Shown: piece after piece, positions 1 to 9,630 of the stretch
Layout: every line of letters starts with the position of its first letter
How positions within the stretch are numbered: the first letter of the stretch is position 1
NCBI GenBank assembly: GCA_038030265.1
Contig: CM075941.1
Location: forward strand, 9,858,001-9,922,000
Direction of reading: 5' to 3'
Source of the DNA: Corythucha ciliata
Taxonomy: Eukaryota; Arthropoda; Insecta; Hemiptera; Tingidae
Length of the DNA: 64,000 nucleotides
Notes under the pieces: generated by a model
The model's database searches: none
The model's input: the letters and a program-made list of their open reading frames with translations, nothing else
Told to the model about the DNA's origin: nothing
Program-made: the position numbers and the translations under genes

Positions 1-80
1 GCAACTATTGTAAGAAGAACGGTAATTTGATAAAAGATTGTGGGGTACTGAAGAAGAAAAATGAAACCATGAAATGTTTT
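1..80 (+). pseudogene. copia-A gag, first zinc knuckle (fragment)
   Basis: The frame beginning at position 3 encodes a CCHC-like nucleocapsid knuckle, C-x2-C-x4-N-x4-C, in which the usual histidine is an asparagine. A lysine-rich linker and the first cysteine and phenylalanine of a second knuckle follow, and the sequence then stops at the LINE insertion. The first cysteine codon is cut by the window edge. The frame resumes at 5973. Gag zinc knuckles bind genomic RNA in the virus-like particle. Confidence 0.75.
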
Positions 81-182
81 TTTAGTTGAGTTTTGCCCGT
101 TACATTGGGAGTGTCAATAGCGTCTTAATCTGTTTACGTTTTGTGTCTCCGTGTATAACTTTGAACTTTTACACCTTTTACT

Positions 183-278
183 ATGGAAGGAAATGAAAAC
201 GACCCGAAAACAAAAAGATTAAAGGTAAATAACGACTCGCCTTTCTTGACCTCAAATAGATTTTCACCACCCCAATAA
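183..278 (+). pseudogene. LINE ORF1, N-terminal stub
   Basis: An ATG at 183 opens 31 codons ending at TAA 276-278. The end of the peptide reads TSNRFSPP, the kind of NRFSPL-like N-terminus common in Jockey-clade ORF1 proteins. The next ORF1 coding block (from about 295) is in a different frame and begins just before the zinc knuckles. The central RNA-binding (RRM-like) region is therefore deleted between about 278 and 295. The stop and frame change make this a relic. Confidence 0.55.
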
Positions 279-294
279 TGAAAAAATATACTCA

Positions 295-664
295 ATGAGT
301 ACACTGTACTACTGTAAAATTAAGGTTGAGCCACCGAAACCAAGACGCTCTGTGATACAATGCATACGCTGCCAACAGTACGGTCATTCTAAAAATTATT
401 GTCACAACAGCCCACGATGCGTCAAATGTACTTCTCATCACCTAACGGCCGAATGCGACAAAACCAAGGATTCAGCTCCGCAGTGCGTGAACTGCAAAGG
501 CAGCCACACTGCCAATTACAAGGGCTGCCCGAAACACAGGGAGTTACAAAGTCACTCAGTCGGCAATAACACTCTTATTCCTGGTCGAGCAACAAACAAG
601 CCAAATCCGATCAGCCCCACGCGACCTTCGCGAAGCTTACAGTACGAAGCACCCAGTGAGAACT
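295..664 (+). pseudogene. LINE ORF1, gag-like zinc-knuckle region
   Basis: It encodes three clustered Cys/His knuckles (C-x2-C-x4-H-x4-C, then C-x2-C-x3-H-x4-C, then C-x2-C-x3-H ending GCP). This is the typical nucleic-acid-binding half of Jockey-type ORF1 proteins, which act as RNA chaperones for LINE RNPs. A short YYCKIKVEPPKP segment sits ahead of the knuckles, as in relatives. The frame runs on to a stop at 679-681, but 665 onward belongs to an inserted solo LTR. ORF1 resumes at 2831 in a compatible frame after the 4-bp duplication AACT. Confidence 0.8.
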
Positions 665-866
665 TGACGTCGGGCAATTAATTACGCTAGAAATTAATTA
701 TATAAGTCGCCCCTCCCAGGGAAAAAATTTTTTCACGGCATCCCTACAAAAAAAAAAGGGAGCCCTTCAGGTGGGGGAGAAAGTGGAAAGGGATTCACCC
801 AACACCCAACGGTCAACCCACTGAGCCACCCGAGCGGGTGGGAGTGGGTGGAATCCACCCACCGAC

Positions 867-873
867 TATATAA
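867..873 (+). promoter_or_regulatory. TATA-like box in the solo LTR
   Basis: TATATAA followed by a GC-rich stretch, with the following sequence consistent with a U3/R transition. The position within the LTR supports plus orientation. No transcription data are available, so the role is inferred. Confidence 0.45.
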
Positions 874-1302
874 CCCGAGCGCCGGCACTCCAAAAAACAC
901 TTCGTGTCGAGAAGTCAAACGGGAAACACCCCAGCAACCTGGACCAGATCTTCAGCCTGCAATTGGACCACTCGACTGGGAAACAGTACGACCCTCCAGC
1001 GGCTTCAACGACTGGGAACTCCAGACTCCAGGCTCCAAGACGATCCGGAAGTACAACAGCGACGACGCCGTCTTCCCGAAGCGAAGGATCGCTCACCAAC
1101 AATCACGCCGTACGGGAAAACGTCCAGCGGTCAATCGAGACGACTCTTGACCGTTCGTGACGTCACACCCTACTAAGGCATCCACGGGCAAAGCCTATTG
1201 GGAACCTTTCCGACCCTTCAGTGATTCGATCCTGACCGGTTGGTATAAGGCTGACCCTGACTGAGGCCTCTTACCCCATTCTGTTTTTTTTTACCAGTGG
1301 GA

Positions 1303-2560
1303 CGGATAACCTTACGGGAACCTTCCAAGCTCTACTCCGTTGAGAAGACTCCGGACGCTTGTTGAAGTGGAAACCCTATTGTGGATTAAACCGCCCCTGG
1401 TTCAAGTCGTCATACGCCTGACGCATATATACACTCGGACCGGCAGGATAACCTTACGGGAACCTTCCAAGCTCTACTCCGTTGAGAAGACTCCGGATGC
1501 TTGTTGAAGCGGAAACCCTATTGTGGCCCTGACCACCGATCGGCATCCGTGCCTAAACCGTAGAGAAGACTCCGGTTATCCTTTTTATTCACTCCTTTAA
1601 CCTCGGTGGAGCTTGATAGATACTACGGGGCTTAGCGACACTTGTGTCTGCCCCAGAATTCATCGAGTAAAACCGCTCCCGTCCGAACCTTTCCCTATCC
1701 TTGCCGAACTCGGCGAAGAGGACGCAGCGGACAACACCAAGGGACGCTAACGGACCGTTAGCCCAACAGGCTACCCATAGCCAGTGTATTTTCTTTTCTT
1801 CTGACCAGTGGTGCGGATAACCTTACGGGAACCTTCCAAGCTCTACTCCGTTGAGAAGACTCCGGACGCTTGTTGAAGTGGACACCCTATTGTGGATTAA
1901 ACCGCCCCTGGCCCAAGTCGTCCTAACCCGGACGCATAAATTCAGCAAATCGGACGGATAACCTTTCGGGAACCTTCCAAGTTCGACATATCCGTTGAGA
2001 AGACTCCGGACACTTGTTGAAGGGAAACCCTATTGGGGATTATACCGTCATTTCTTTTTAAAGTCGTCAGTGACCTGACGCATATATCACAACCGAACAG
2101 TCGGATAGCCTTACGGGAACCTTCCAAGCTCTACTCCGTTGAGAAGACCCCGGACGCTTGTTGAAGGCAAACCCTATTGTGGATTAGACCGTCACTGTTA
2201 AAGTCGTCATTCACTTGACGCATATCCAAACCGGACCGGCAGGATAACCTTGCGGGAACCTTCCAAGTCCGACACATCCGTTGAGAAGACTCCGGACGCT
2301 TGTTGAAGGGAAACCCTATTGTGGACCTGACCACCGGTAGGCATTCGTGCCAGACCGTTGAGACGACTCCGGTCAACATTCATTCTCGTTCCCTCACCCC
2401 CGGTGGAACTCGATAGATACTACGGGGCTTAGCGACACTTGTGTCTGCCCCAGAATTCATCGAGCAAGACCAATCCTGTCCAAACCTTTCCCTGTCCTTG
2501 CCGAACCCGGCGAAGAAGACACTACGGACAGCACCAGAGGACGCTAACGGACCGTTAGTT
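1303..2560 (+). repeat. About 140-bp tandem repeats with a higher-order 200-bp block
   Basis: Six imperfect units start near 1303, 1444, 1813, 1952, 2101 and 2240. Each contains GGATAACCTTACGGGAACC, CCGTTGAGAAGACTCCGGA and a CTATTGTGGATTA-like segment. A different block of about 200 bp, including ATAGATACTACGGGGCTTAG, follows unit 2 (about 1600-1790) and again unit 6 (about 2400-2560). The array is therefore built as (2 units + block) then (4 units + block). It lies wholly inside the solo LTR and has no convincing coding content. Confidence 0.8.
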
Positions 2561-2830
2561 CGACAAGAGGATCTGCAACAGCGCGAAGGGACGCTACCAG
2601 ACCGACAGTCGCGAAGTCTACGCACCGGAACGACCGGAAATCACTGAAGGAACGCATTGTTATTATTTCTTCCGCACCAACAAATTGTAATCAGTTGTAT
2701 TATATTGAGAATATATTGGGGCCTGTTACCCAAAGCAAACAACAGGTGGCGACCGTTAAATTCTTGCATCTTCAACCCTCATCTTCGGGTCGTCCGAACG
2801 ACCCCCCATTAAGCCACACCGCGTCAAACT

Positions 2831-2958
2831 CATACTCTAAAGCGCTCAAATCGTCTCCCTTGGACCTCTTAACCGAAAAAATCGATAAATTACTGTCAGT
2901 CATAACGCCTCTCATTAACATGCTCTCTCAGATCCTTCCTTCACTCATATCAAAATGA
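2831..2958 (+). pseudogene. LINE ORF1, C-terminal region
   Basis: This short block encodes SYSKALKSSPLDLL followed by an amphipathic leucine/isoleucine-rich helix ending LPSLISK. That is the usual C-terminus of Jockey-type ORF1 proteins just ahead of ORF2. The ORF1 stop TGA (2956-2958) overlaps the ORF2 start ATG (2955-2957) in the sequence ATGA, which suggests coupled translation by termination-reinitiation. It joins the part ending at 664 once the solo LTR is ignored. Confidence 0.7.
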
Positions 2959-5664
2959 ATTCTCAAAACTCGATCAAAATTAGCACATGGAATAGTCGAG
3001 GAGCGTTAAACAAAGCTCACGAACTATCATTATTCCTGGAAATGCATGAAATCGACATAATGCTTCTAACAGAAACTAAATTGGCTTGTAACATCAACTT
3101 CTTCATCCCTGGCTACCACACGTACCGCGCTGACCACCCTAGTGGAGGAAGAAAAGGAGGATCTGCATTGTTAATAAAACACTCTATATCGCATGAAGAG
3201 CTCCCTCCGATCGTCGAGGAAAAATTCCAAATTAGCCAAATTAAACTACGGAGCTTAGGACTCCCAAACCTTAAAATCTGCTCATTCTATTCGGCTCCCG
3301 AAAACAGGATGTTAATGCTCGATTTCTGGTCGATAATGCATGAAATGGGAAATCTTTTCATACTTGGAGGAGACTTTAATTCAAAACACCCACGGTTTGG
3401 ATGCCACACGTCCAACCCGAGAGGTAAACTACTAGGTAAATGAAATCGTAGTGCAGTTCTCATTGACTCCAATACTTCCACTCGAACCAACGTTCTATGC
3501 TGACTCTGGTGCCATCCCTGACATCCTCGACTTTTACGTCTGTAAAAATACAAGCAACATGTTATCAAACACACAAGTTATTCATGAGTTGAGCTCAGAC
3601 CATCGACCGGTGGTAACAACCCTAAATGCTCATACGCACTTAGAAGAAGCACGCCAAACTCTAATCAAATATCCATTCAACTGGGAAGCCTACAGGGACG
3701 CTGTAACGGACCAAATTGATTTGAAAATTCCACTGAAATGCGCAAGGGATATAGATATTGCCGTCGAAACATTTACTAACATCATAAAAATCGCTGCAGG
3801 AAAAGCATCTACAGCGTCAACATCAAACGCTCGAAGAAGCAATAAGCAAAATAACATTTCTACTCAAGTTAAAAATTTACTACAAGCTAAAAAGGCGGCA
3901 AGACGTCGCTGGGATTTGACCAGACACCCTGCCGAAAAAACAGCCTACAACAGAATAGCAAAACTATTAAAAGAACAATTGAATGCGGACAGAGATGCGG
4001 TTTATCGGTCACACATCGAATCTCTTAACATACAAGACGGATCATTATGGAAAAAGACCAAACTCCTCACAAAGGAGCGGATGGGAATCCCTCCTTTGAA
4101 AAACGGGAATACCTGGATCACTGACACTCAGGGCAAAGCAAATCTTTTTTCTTCACTCTTGCAAGATCAGTTTAAGCCTAATCCGGACCTGAATCCTGCG
4201 CAGACAAAATTGATTATGGATATCCTAGATGAGCCTGTTCAACTGAGCCCTCCCTCAGTATTCTTCTCACCGAGCCAAGTTAAAAATGCTATCAACAGAC
4301 TTCCTTCAAATAAATCACCAGGTCATGATCTAATAACCAAAGATTTACTAAAAGCATTACCCCGAAAAGGAGTCGTGATGTTGACCCAAATTTACAACGG
4401 CATTCTCCGTACAACCCACTATCCTAATAGATGGAAGCATGCATACATCACTATGATTAAAAAACCAGGAAAAGTGGCTCATGACCCAACCAGCTACAGA
4501 CCCATCAGCCTGTTGCCACTCCTTTCGAAAATCTTCGAAAGATTACTACTACCTATATTGCTTAGGCACTTGTCCTTTCTGATACCGGATAGCCAGTTCG
4601 GTTTTCGTAAAAGCCTCTCCTGTCCGCTCCAAGTCCACCGAGTTGTCGATTTAATACTAGAAGCATTTGAGGACAAGAAAGTATGCTTGGGGTTATTCAT
4701 TGATACCGAAAAAGCCTTCGATAAAGTGGTACACTACGGAATATTATATAAAGTAAAGCCGCATCTACCCGACTCTCTGTATAGGCTTCTGTCTTCGTAC
4801 CTTGACGCTCGAACTTTTTCCGTCAAATGCGGTCCAAGCCTTTCAAATTCAATTAGGATGCTCTCCGGAGTGCCACAAGGAAGCGTATTAGGGCCACTTC
4901 TGTACCTAATCTTCACTCACGATTTTCCCTCCTCGTCTTCAGCGTTATACGCCCATTTTGCAGATGACGTCGCCATCCTAAAATGTTCAAATGATTATGA
5001 AACCGCCTACCAAGAAATCCAGACAATCACCAACAATATTGACGAATGGTGTGACAAATGGCGAGTAAACATAAGTACGTCCAAATCAACAGTAACTCCG
5101 TTTTCCCTTCGTCGTCAGTCCTTCGCTAACCAAGTTCACCTAAAAAACACAGTTATCCCAATGGTTGAAGCAACACGGTACTTAGGCGTTATTATAGACA
5201 AAAAACTAATATGGGCTGATCATATTAATCAACTGGTCCAAAAAATTCGCCAAAGAATCAGACAACTGATGCCCCTCCTATCTCCCCGCTCACCACTAAA
5301 ACTAGAGACCAAAAGGCTCTTGTATATAAGTATGATCCGTCCAATATGGCTCTATTCTTGCGAATTATGGGGTTCAGCTGCGAAGTCTCACATAAGGAGA
5401 ATCCAAGTGACGCAAAATAGGGTGCTACGCATCATAACAGGAGCAGGCTGGTACATCCGCAACAACTCACTACACCGAGACCTTGAAATCGACACTGTGG
5501 CAGACGTCATCAAGTCACGCTACAAAAAACTGCACCAAAAAATGTCCGAACACGACAATAAATTAGTCTTCACCTCAGCAATCAACATACCACCACCCCT
5601 GAATCTAAGAAGGCTCAAACGAAAGAGACCACAAGACCCTCTACATGAAGTCGACCCCGGATAA
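2955..5664 (+). pseudogene. LINE ORF2: endonuclease plus reverse transcriptase, one frameshift
   Basis: This ORF nicks target DNA and copies LINE RNA in place. The first part (2955-3443, 162 codons) holds the endonuclease N-terminus with STWNSRG, the TETK motif and GGDFNSKH. A frame change around 3440-3450, with a few bases apparently lost, separates it from the second part (3451-5664, 737 codons). That part continues with the endonuclease DFYVC and SDHRPVV motifs. It then has the reverse transcriptase: SYRPISLLPLLSKIFE, FDKVVHYG, GVPQGSVLGPLL and the catalytic FADD box at 4957-4968. A thumb region and a C-terminal tail follow. Jockey-clade ORF2 proteins are about 900 codons, matching the sum. 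Apart from the frameshift the motifs look intact, so decay is modest. Confidence 0.88.
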
Positions 5665-5962
5665 ACTGACGCCATTATACGAACGTCAATTGCCCAGTTT
5701 CTGCAAATTCCACTCACAAAATTAAATTTATATCTAATATTTTTGTTTTTCTTCTTCTATTATTCTGTTATTTTAATTATTTATTTTCACATGCATACAA
5801 TATACACTAAAAATCAGTAAATCTGGCGAGGGGTCAACCGCTGGGTTGTACCCCACACACGTCCCAAGCGATATTAATATACTTGTAAATTACCCAAACT
5901 GTAATGTCGTACTACGACAATAAAGTTTTCTTTAAAATAAAAAAAAAAATAAAATAAAAAAC
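5665..5962 (+). other. LINE 3' UTR with polyadenylation signal and A-rich tail
   Basis: About 300 bp without coding potential follows the ORF2 stop. AATAAA at 5919-5924 sits just ahead of an A-rich tail that ends at the right copy of the target duplication. Reverse transcription of LINE RNA starts in this tail. Confidence 0.7.
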
Positions 5963-6437
5963 GAAATGTTTTAAATGCAATCGACTTGGACACATTGCGA
6001 AATTTTGCGTGAACGCTGTGTTGAGTCACGAAGAATATGAGTCAGAAGAGACAGATAGGATCGCGGCCACCGCTTTGAATGTGAAGCACAAAAGTGGTTG
6101 GAATTTGGAAAACAAGTGGATAATAGATACAGGAGCAACTCAAGTAATGACCAAAAACAAGGACCTATTCTCTGCGTTCATAGAATCGAGTGAAGTCGCC
6201 CAAGTAACGATGCCCAGTGGCGACGCGCTTCAAGTTGCTGGTTACGGAGACATTATCATGAATTTCAACGGGTTTGAATTGACTGTAAAGAAGGTACTTT
6301 ACATCCCAGAATTGGAATTTAATTTATTAGCTGTCAAACCTGTTACGGATGCTGGCATTGACATTGTATTTGACAGTGAAAAAGCAATTTTTCAATTTAA
6401 TGAGCGAGTGTTGTTGACAGCCCCATTTCAACGGTGT
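5963..6437 (+). pseudogene. copia-A gag end and aspartic protease
   Basis: From 5973 the frame completes a CCHC knuckle (KCNRLGHIAKFC). It runs through an acidic linker into the protease, whose catalytic DTG is in KWIIDTGATQVMTKN near 6117-6160. The downstream segment ending VLYIPELEFNLLAVKP is the usual second half of a copia protease. The frame is open to 6558, but from 6438 it runs through an inserted foldback element. The pre-integrase HHCC region that should follow is largely missing: only its final C-x2-C survives, at 7268 onward. Confidence 0.8.
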
Positions 6438-7244
6438 CCGGAGATTTGCGGTCCGGAGGTTTGCGGTCACCTTAAAAAAAAGGATAATCCTATACCTGCA
6501 AAGGGGGTAGCAGAAATAAAAACCTCGGAGAACTGCGGTCGTGTGTCTCCCAACCTATAGCTCAACTTTCCTTCTGTACAATCGTTCCACTATCATTAGA
6601 ACATACAGCTTTGAAATCAATAAAATAAGCGTGGTTGGTGGAGTCGAAGTTCTGGGGACTAGTTAGGGATGCTATAGCTATGCTGAAAGTTTCAGTCTTT
6701 CAGTCCGTGAATAGGAATGAAGTGACTTATTTCTCTAGATTTTAGGATGTTATCGCATTGTAAACCAATAAAATGACTCAAGAGCGTTCTCCGCAACATC
6801 CGTTTGCAACAGTCAGTCACATTCGCTTTTTCGACAAAGTCGAGTCAATCAAGTGATTGCATGTTGGTACATAGTTACTAAATACTAACTGTTATCTAAA
6901 GGTGTAGCTCATAACTCTACATATATTTTGGCGAACAAGAACTGATGAAAACCCTACTCCCTTGTCCCGTTCATTCCTATTCACGGACTGAAACTTTAAT
7001 AGCATAACTGTAGCATCCCAAACTGGTCCCTAGAAGTTCAACTCGACCTACCAAGCAATCTCATTGATTTCAAAGCTGTGTGTTCCTACGGCAGTGGAAC
7101 GATTGTACAGAAGGTGAGGTGAGCTATAGGCTGGGGAGAGACATGACCGCAGTTCTCCAAGGCATTTCTATCTACTATCCTTTACAGGTATAGGATTATG
7201 CTTTTTTTATGGTGACCGCAAACCTCCGGACCGCAAAACTCCGG
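6438..7244. mobile_element. 807-bp foldback element with about 280-bp inverted repeats
   Basis: The left end CCGGAGATTTGCGGTCCGGA and the right end (reverse complement CCGGAGTTTTGCGGTCCGGA) begin long inverted repeats that I can follow for about 280 bp on each side (to about 6722 and from about 6970). Their identity looks like roughly 85 percent. The TIR start itself contains a short repeat of GCGGTCCGGAGGTTTGCGGTC type. No ORF of its own was found and no clear target duplication is visible. Part of the copia-A pre-integrase domain is absent at this site, so a deletion accompanied or followed insertion. Confidence 0.8.
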
Positions 7245-7819
7245 CAACCACAAGGACGAGACTTCTGTTTGCGAAAAGTGTAAACTTGGAAAGATGACTA
7301 GGAAACCTTTTCCTGACAGTGACAGCTGGGAGAAAGAAGTAGGAGGCTTAGTGCACATGGATGTAGGAGGCCCCATGGAAGTTGAATCTTTAGGGAAAAA
7401 TCGTTACTATCTGCTTTTAAGGGACGGTTATTCGAATTGGAGAACAGTGTACTTCATGAAAAAGAAATCAGAAGTAAAAGAACATTTGCAAGCCTATCTG
7501 AACTGGTTTGAAACACAGACGACCAAGAAAGTTAAAAGGATTAGATTAGATAACGGATTGGAGGAAGTCAATAGCTTTATTGAAAGTTTCTTAAATGACC
7601 GTGGCATCGTTCATGAAAAAACCTGTCCCTACACACCAGAGCAGAACGGAAGAATAGAACGAGATAATAGAACAGTAGTGGAATGTGCAAGAACTATGTT
7701 ACAGAACTAAAATTTGAATAAATCTTTATGGGCGGAGGCTACGAATGCAGCAGTTTTCATACTCAATAGAACTGGCAGAACTCGGGAACCCGGCCAATCT
7801 CCAATCGAACTCTTCTATT
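7245..7819 (+). pseudogene. copia-A integrase core
   Basis: The frame at about 7257-7710 encodes the end of the pre-integrase zinc motif (VCEKCKLGKM) and then the rve integrase core. The three catalytic acids are visible: D in HMDVGGPM, D in RLDNGLEE and E in EQNGRIERDNRT. A TAA at 7708-7710 interrupts it, but the same frame continues with SLWAEATNAAVFILNRTGR to SPIELFYW at about 7818. There it is cut by the composite insertion. The next residues expected by homology appear at 15327. The integrase is inactivated by the stop and the truncation. Confidence 0.82.
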
Positions 7820-8586
7820 GGTAACTCAAACGAACTATAGAGAGCGGTACGATCGTTTCAAAATGTCGTCTGAAAGGCATATAAACAGTTGATAAGGCAA
7901 TAGTTTGGCATGGTAATTTAGCTCAGTTCTCAATGTATGTAATTAATTTATAGATTAAACGACTGCTGGCGGGCGAGGAAGTGGACCACAATTATTCGCG
8001 CTTAGAGGGAGCCCCCAAAAACCCACTTCGTGTGTTGTGTCTCTCAATGTCCAAATAACGAGCGGACTCCCAATGTTTCTTTCCATTGTATACCCCCTGA
8101 AAAAATTATGGCAAAACCAGCGAAAATAAAATTGAGGATCGGGAAAGAAGTGTCGAAATTCGTGCGGGTTTCCTCCGAACATTTCCAACTTGCTTAATTA
8201 GAAGTAAATCAATGTGTCTTTGCAATAACCAGAAACGCGTTTCCCTATCTTCAGAAGAGTATTTATTCTAAGAAGCCTTCGCTAGAAAAGGGGACAGTTT
8301 CTGCTTCCACGGGCGTAGGTATACAAATTATATGCGTTGCTCGCTGAAATTCGAAGTCGGCGACTTTTGAATCATTCTGTGGTTGAGGCCTGATAAGTAT
8401 TGACTGGTTTTTAGCACAATCCCTACCGCATCGCTTCAGTTAATACGACGTCCTCCTCATAAAAGTTAATTTCCTTCTGGGTAAATACACCTGTACAGGA
8501 GAAAGAAAAAATAATTCTCCAGCTCCTTCAACAAGGAATTCGATGAGTTCAGGTGCATTTGAAAATGTCTTCCACTTCCTCTCTTT
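7820..8586. other. Unassigned DNA at the left of the composite insertion
   Basis: No convincing gene. Short open frames here lack any family motif I recognise. This belongs to the material inserted into copia-A, but I could not match it to the right flank of the same insertion (13720-15326) or name the element. Confidence 0.4.
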
Positions 8587-8690
8587 CCAGGGGGGTGATT
8601 CTGTAACTTGGAAAATTTACGTGTCGTAAAATGGAAGAAGGGCGAGGGGAGGTACCTCGTTGTCATGGTTTTTACGAAACCTAGTGAATG
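8587..8690 (+). repeat. Diverged half-copy of palindromic MITE-X
   Basis: GGGGGGTGATTCTGTAACTT and the following bases (ending in a GTTGTCATGGTTTTTACG-like stretch) match the left arm of the palindromic MITE at 9003-9090 with many differences. Only one arm is seen. It is probably an older or truncated member of the same family. Confidence 0.6.
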
Positions 8691-8754
8691 AAACTGCGGA
8701 ATTTTCATGCGAGAATGTGTGGTCTCGAAGAAAAAATAACAAATTTTAAACAAT

Positions 8755-8999
8755 TATAGTCGGGTCGGTGAAAGAATGTGCATGAAATCACCCTCTCTCC
8801 TTTCCCTAAACCCATATGACTTACCGCTACCACACCATCACCTGAGAGGAGCCTCTCCTATTTTATCGGTAAAACTCTCTGTTATTGGTTGCAGTAGTTT
8901 GATAATAAGAGGAGAAATAGAGAACGACGTTAAGAGAGGGAAAAAGCGGACTTATGGCCTACCACCACTCATGCACATTCTTTCGCCGATCCGACTATA
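8755..8999. mobile_element. 245-bp MITE with 30-bp TIRs and TA ends
   Basis: The left end TATAGTCGGGTCGGTGAAAG (extending through AATGTGCATGA) is mirrored at 8968-8999, with a few mismatches. The ends TATA and the length suggest a Tc1/mariner-type non-autonomous element with TA target duplication. It has no coding capacity. Confidence 0.7.
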
Positions 9000-9476
9000 G
9001 AAGGGGTGATTCTGTAATTTGCAAAATTTATGTGTCGTAACTGGAAAGGAGGGGGAGAGGATGTACCACGTTGCCTTGGTTTTTCCACTCAATTAGAAGC
9101 GTGCGTCTTTATCTTCCGGAAGGCATTCGTGTTATCAGTTCAGTGTTTTCTCTGTGAGAAGTGGAATAAATTTTAAGTTTTTCTCGCTTTTTCTAGGAAC
9201 AAGGTAATTTTGAAATCGTAGGTATACTTTTATGGTTTATTGTATGCTATTTGTAGAATTAAATTAACACATTTTTAACTTCTAGGTGATAGTTGAAGTG
9301 AAGGAGAGGCTCGGAGAGATGCGGGCCCTCGTCGGAGGGTTCGACCCAAGTTCAGCCGTGGACTCGGAATTCTCCCATGATATGCCTCAGCTTTCAAAAT
9401 TACCTTGTTCGTAGAAAAAGCAAGAAAAACTTAGAATTTATTCCACTTCTCACAGAGAAAACACTGAACTGATAAC

Positions 9477-9591
9477 TGTTGGAAAATATCACCAACCTCT
9501 CTTATAATGAATCATCTCATATGTTTATAAATAAAAATTCACTTCTCGTTTTGTTCTCTTCGTTAAAAGGTCCTCGTAATTCATTTCAATA
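9477..9591 (+). repeat. copia-B 5' LTR
   Basis: 115 bp starting TGTTGGAAAATATC. It contains TTTATAAATAAAAATTC as a possible TATA/polyadenylation region and ends TTTCAATA. The terminal dinucleotide is not the usual CA, but the end is fixed by the ATAAC target duplication at the other side. Confidence 0.9.
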
Positions 9592-9630
9592 GATTATGAG
9601 ACTTATTGTCGCATAACAGAAATTCGAAAA

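Larger units (their letters stand above)
665..2826 (+). mobile_element. Solo LTR (2.16 kb) inserted in LINE ORF1
   Basis: The segment begins TGACG and ends CGTCA (short inverted ends, TG...CA). It is flanked by a 4-bp direct repeat AACT (661-664 and 2827-2830), as expected for a gypsy-type integration. Ignoring it, ORF1 reads on without a break from the zinc-knuckle region into the C-terminal helix region. A TATA-like box (867-873) lies about 200 bp in, and the middle is filled with about 140-bp tandem repeats. No second LTR and no gag or pol are present, so recombination to a solo LTR is the simplest reading. A non-autonomous element without coding capacity is the alternative. Confidence 0.75.
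81..5962 (+). mobile_element. Jockey-clade LINE inserted in copia-A gag
   Basis: A two-ORF non-LTR retrotransposon. ORF1 has gag-like zinc knuckles; ORF2 has an apurinic-type endonuclease and a reverse transcriptase, and no RNase H is seen. It is flanked by a 10-bp target-site duplication GAAATGTTTT (71-80 and 5963-5972) and ends in an A-rich tail (about 5935-5962). The insertion point lies inside the second zinc knuckle of copia-A gag, and that knuckle reads on in frame after 5972. The LINE itself carries a 2.16-kb solo LTR (665-2826) in ORF1, so it is the middle layer of a three-level nest. ORF1 has an internal deletion and ORF2 a frameshift, so this copy cannot be autonomous. Confidence 0.9.

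Noticed and set aside
848..1176. Overlapping open frames of 65-100 codons in the solo LTR
   Set aside because: GC-rich, mutually overlapping, no domain, and inside LTR repeats. Treated as chance.
2131..2647. Several 68-82-codon frames in the tandem repeat block
   Set aside because: They follow the repeat period and have no start context or motifs.
2749..2764. GTGGCGACCGTTAAAT resembles a tRNA-Arg primer-binding site just after a CAACA end
   Set aside because: The AACT duplication and the exact ORF1 frame place the insertion end at 2826, so this lies inside the LTR. Ten matching bases are not enough for a primer-binding site.
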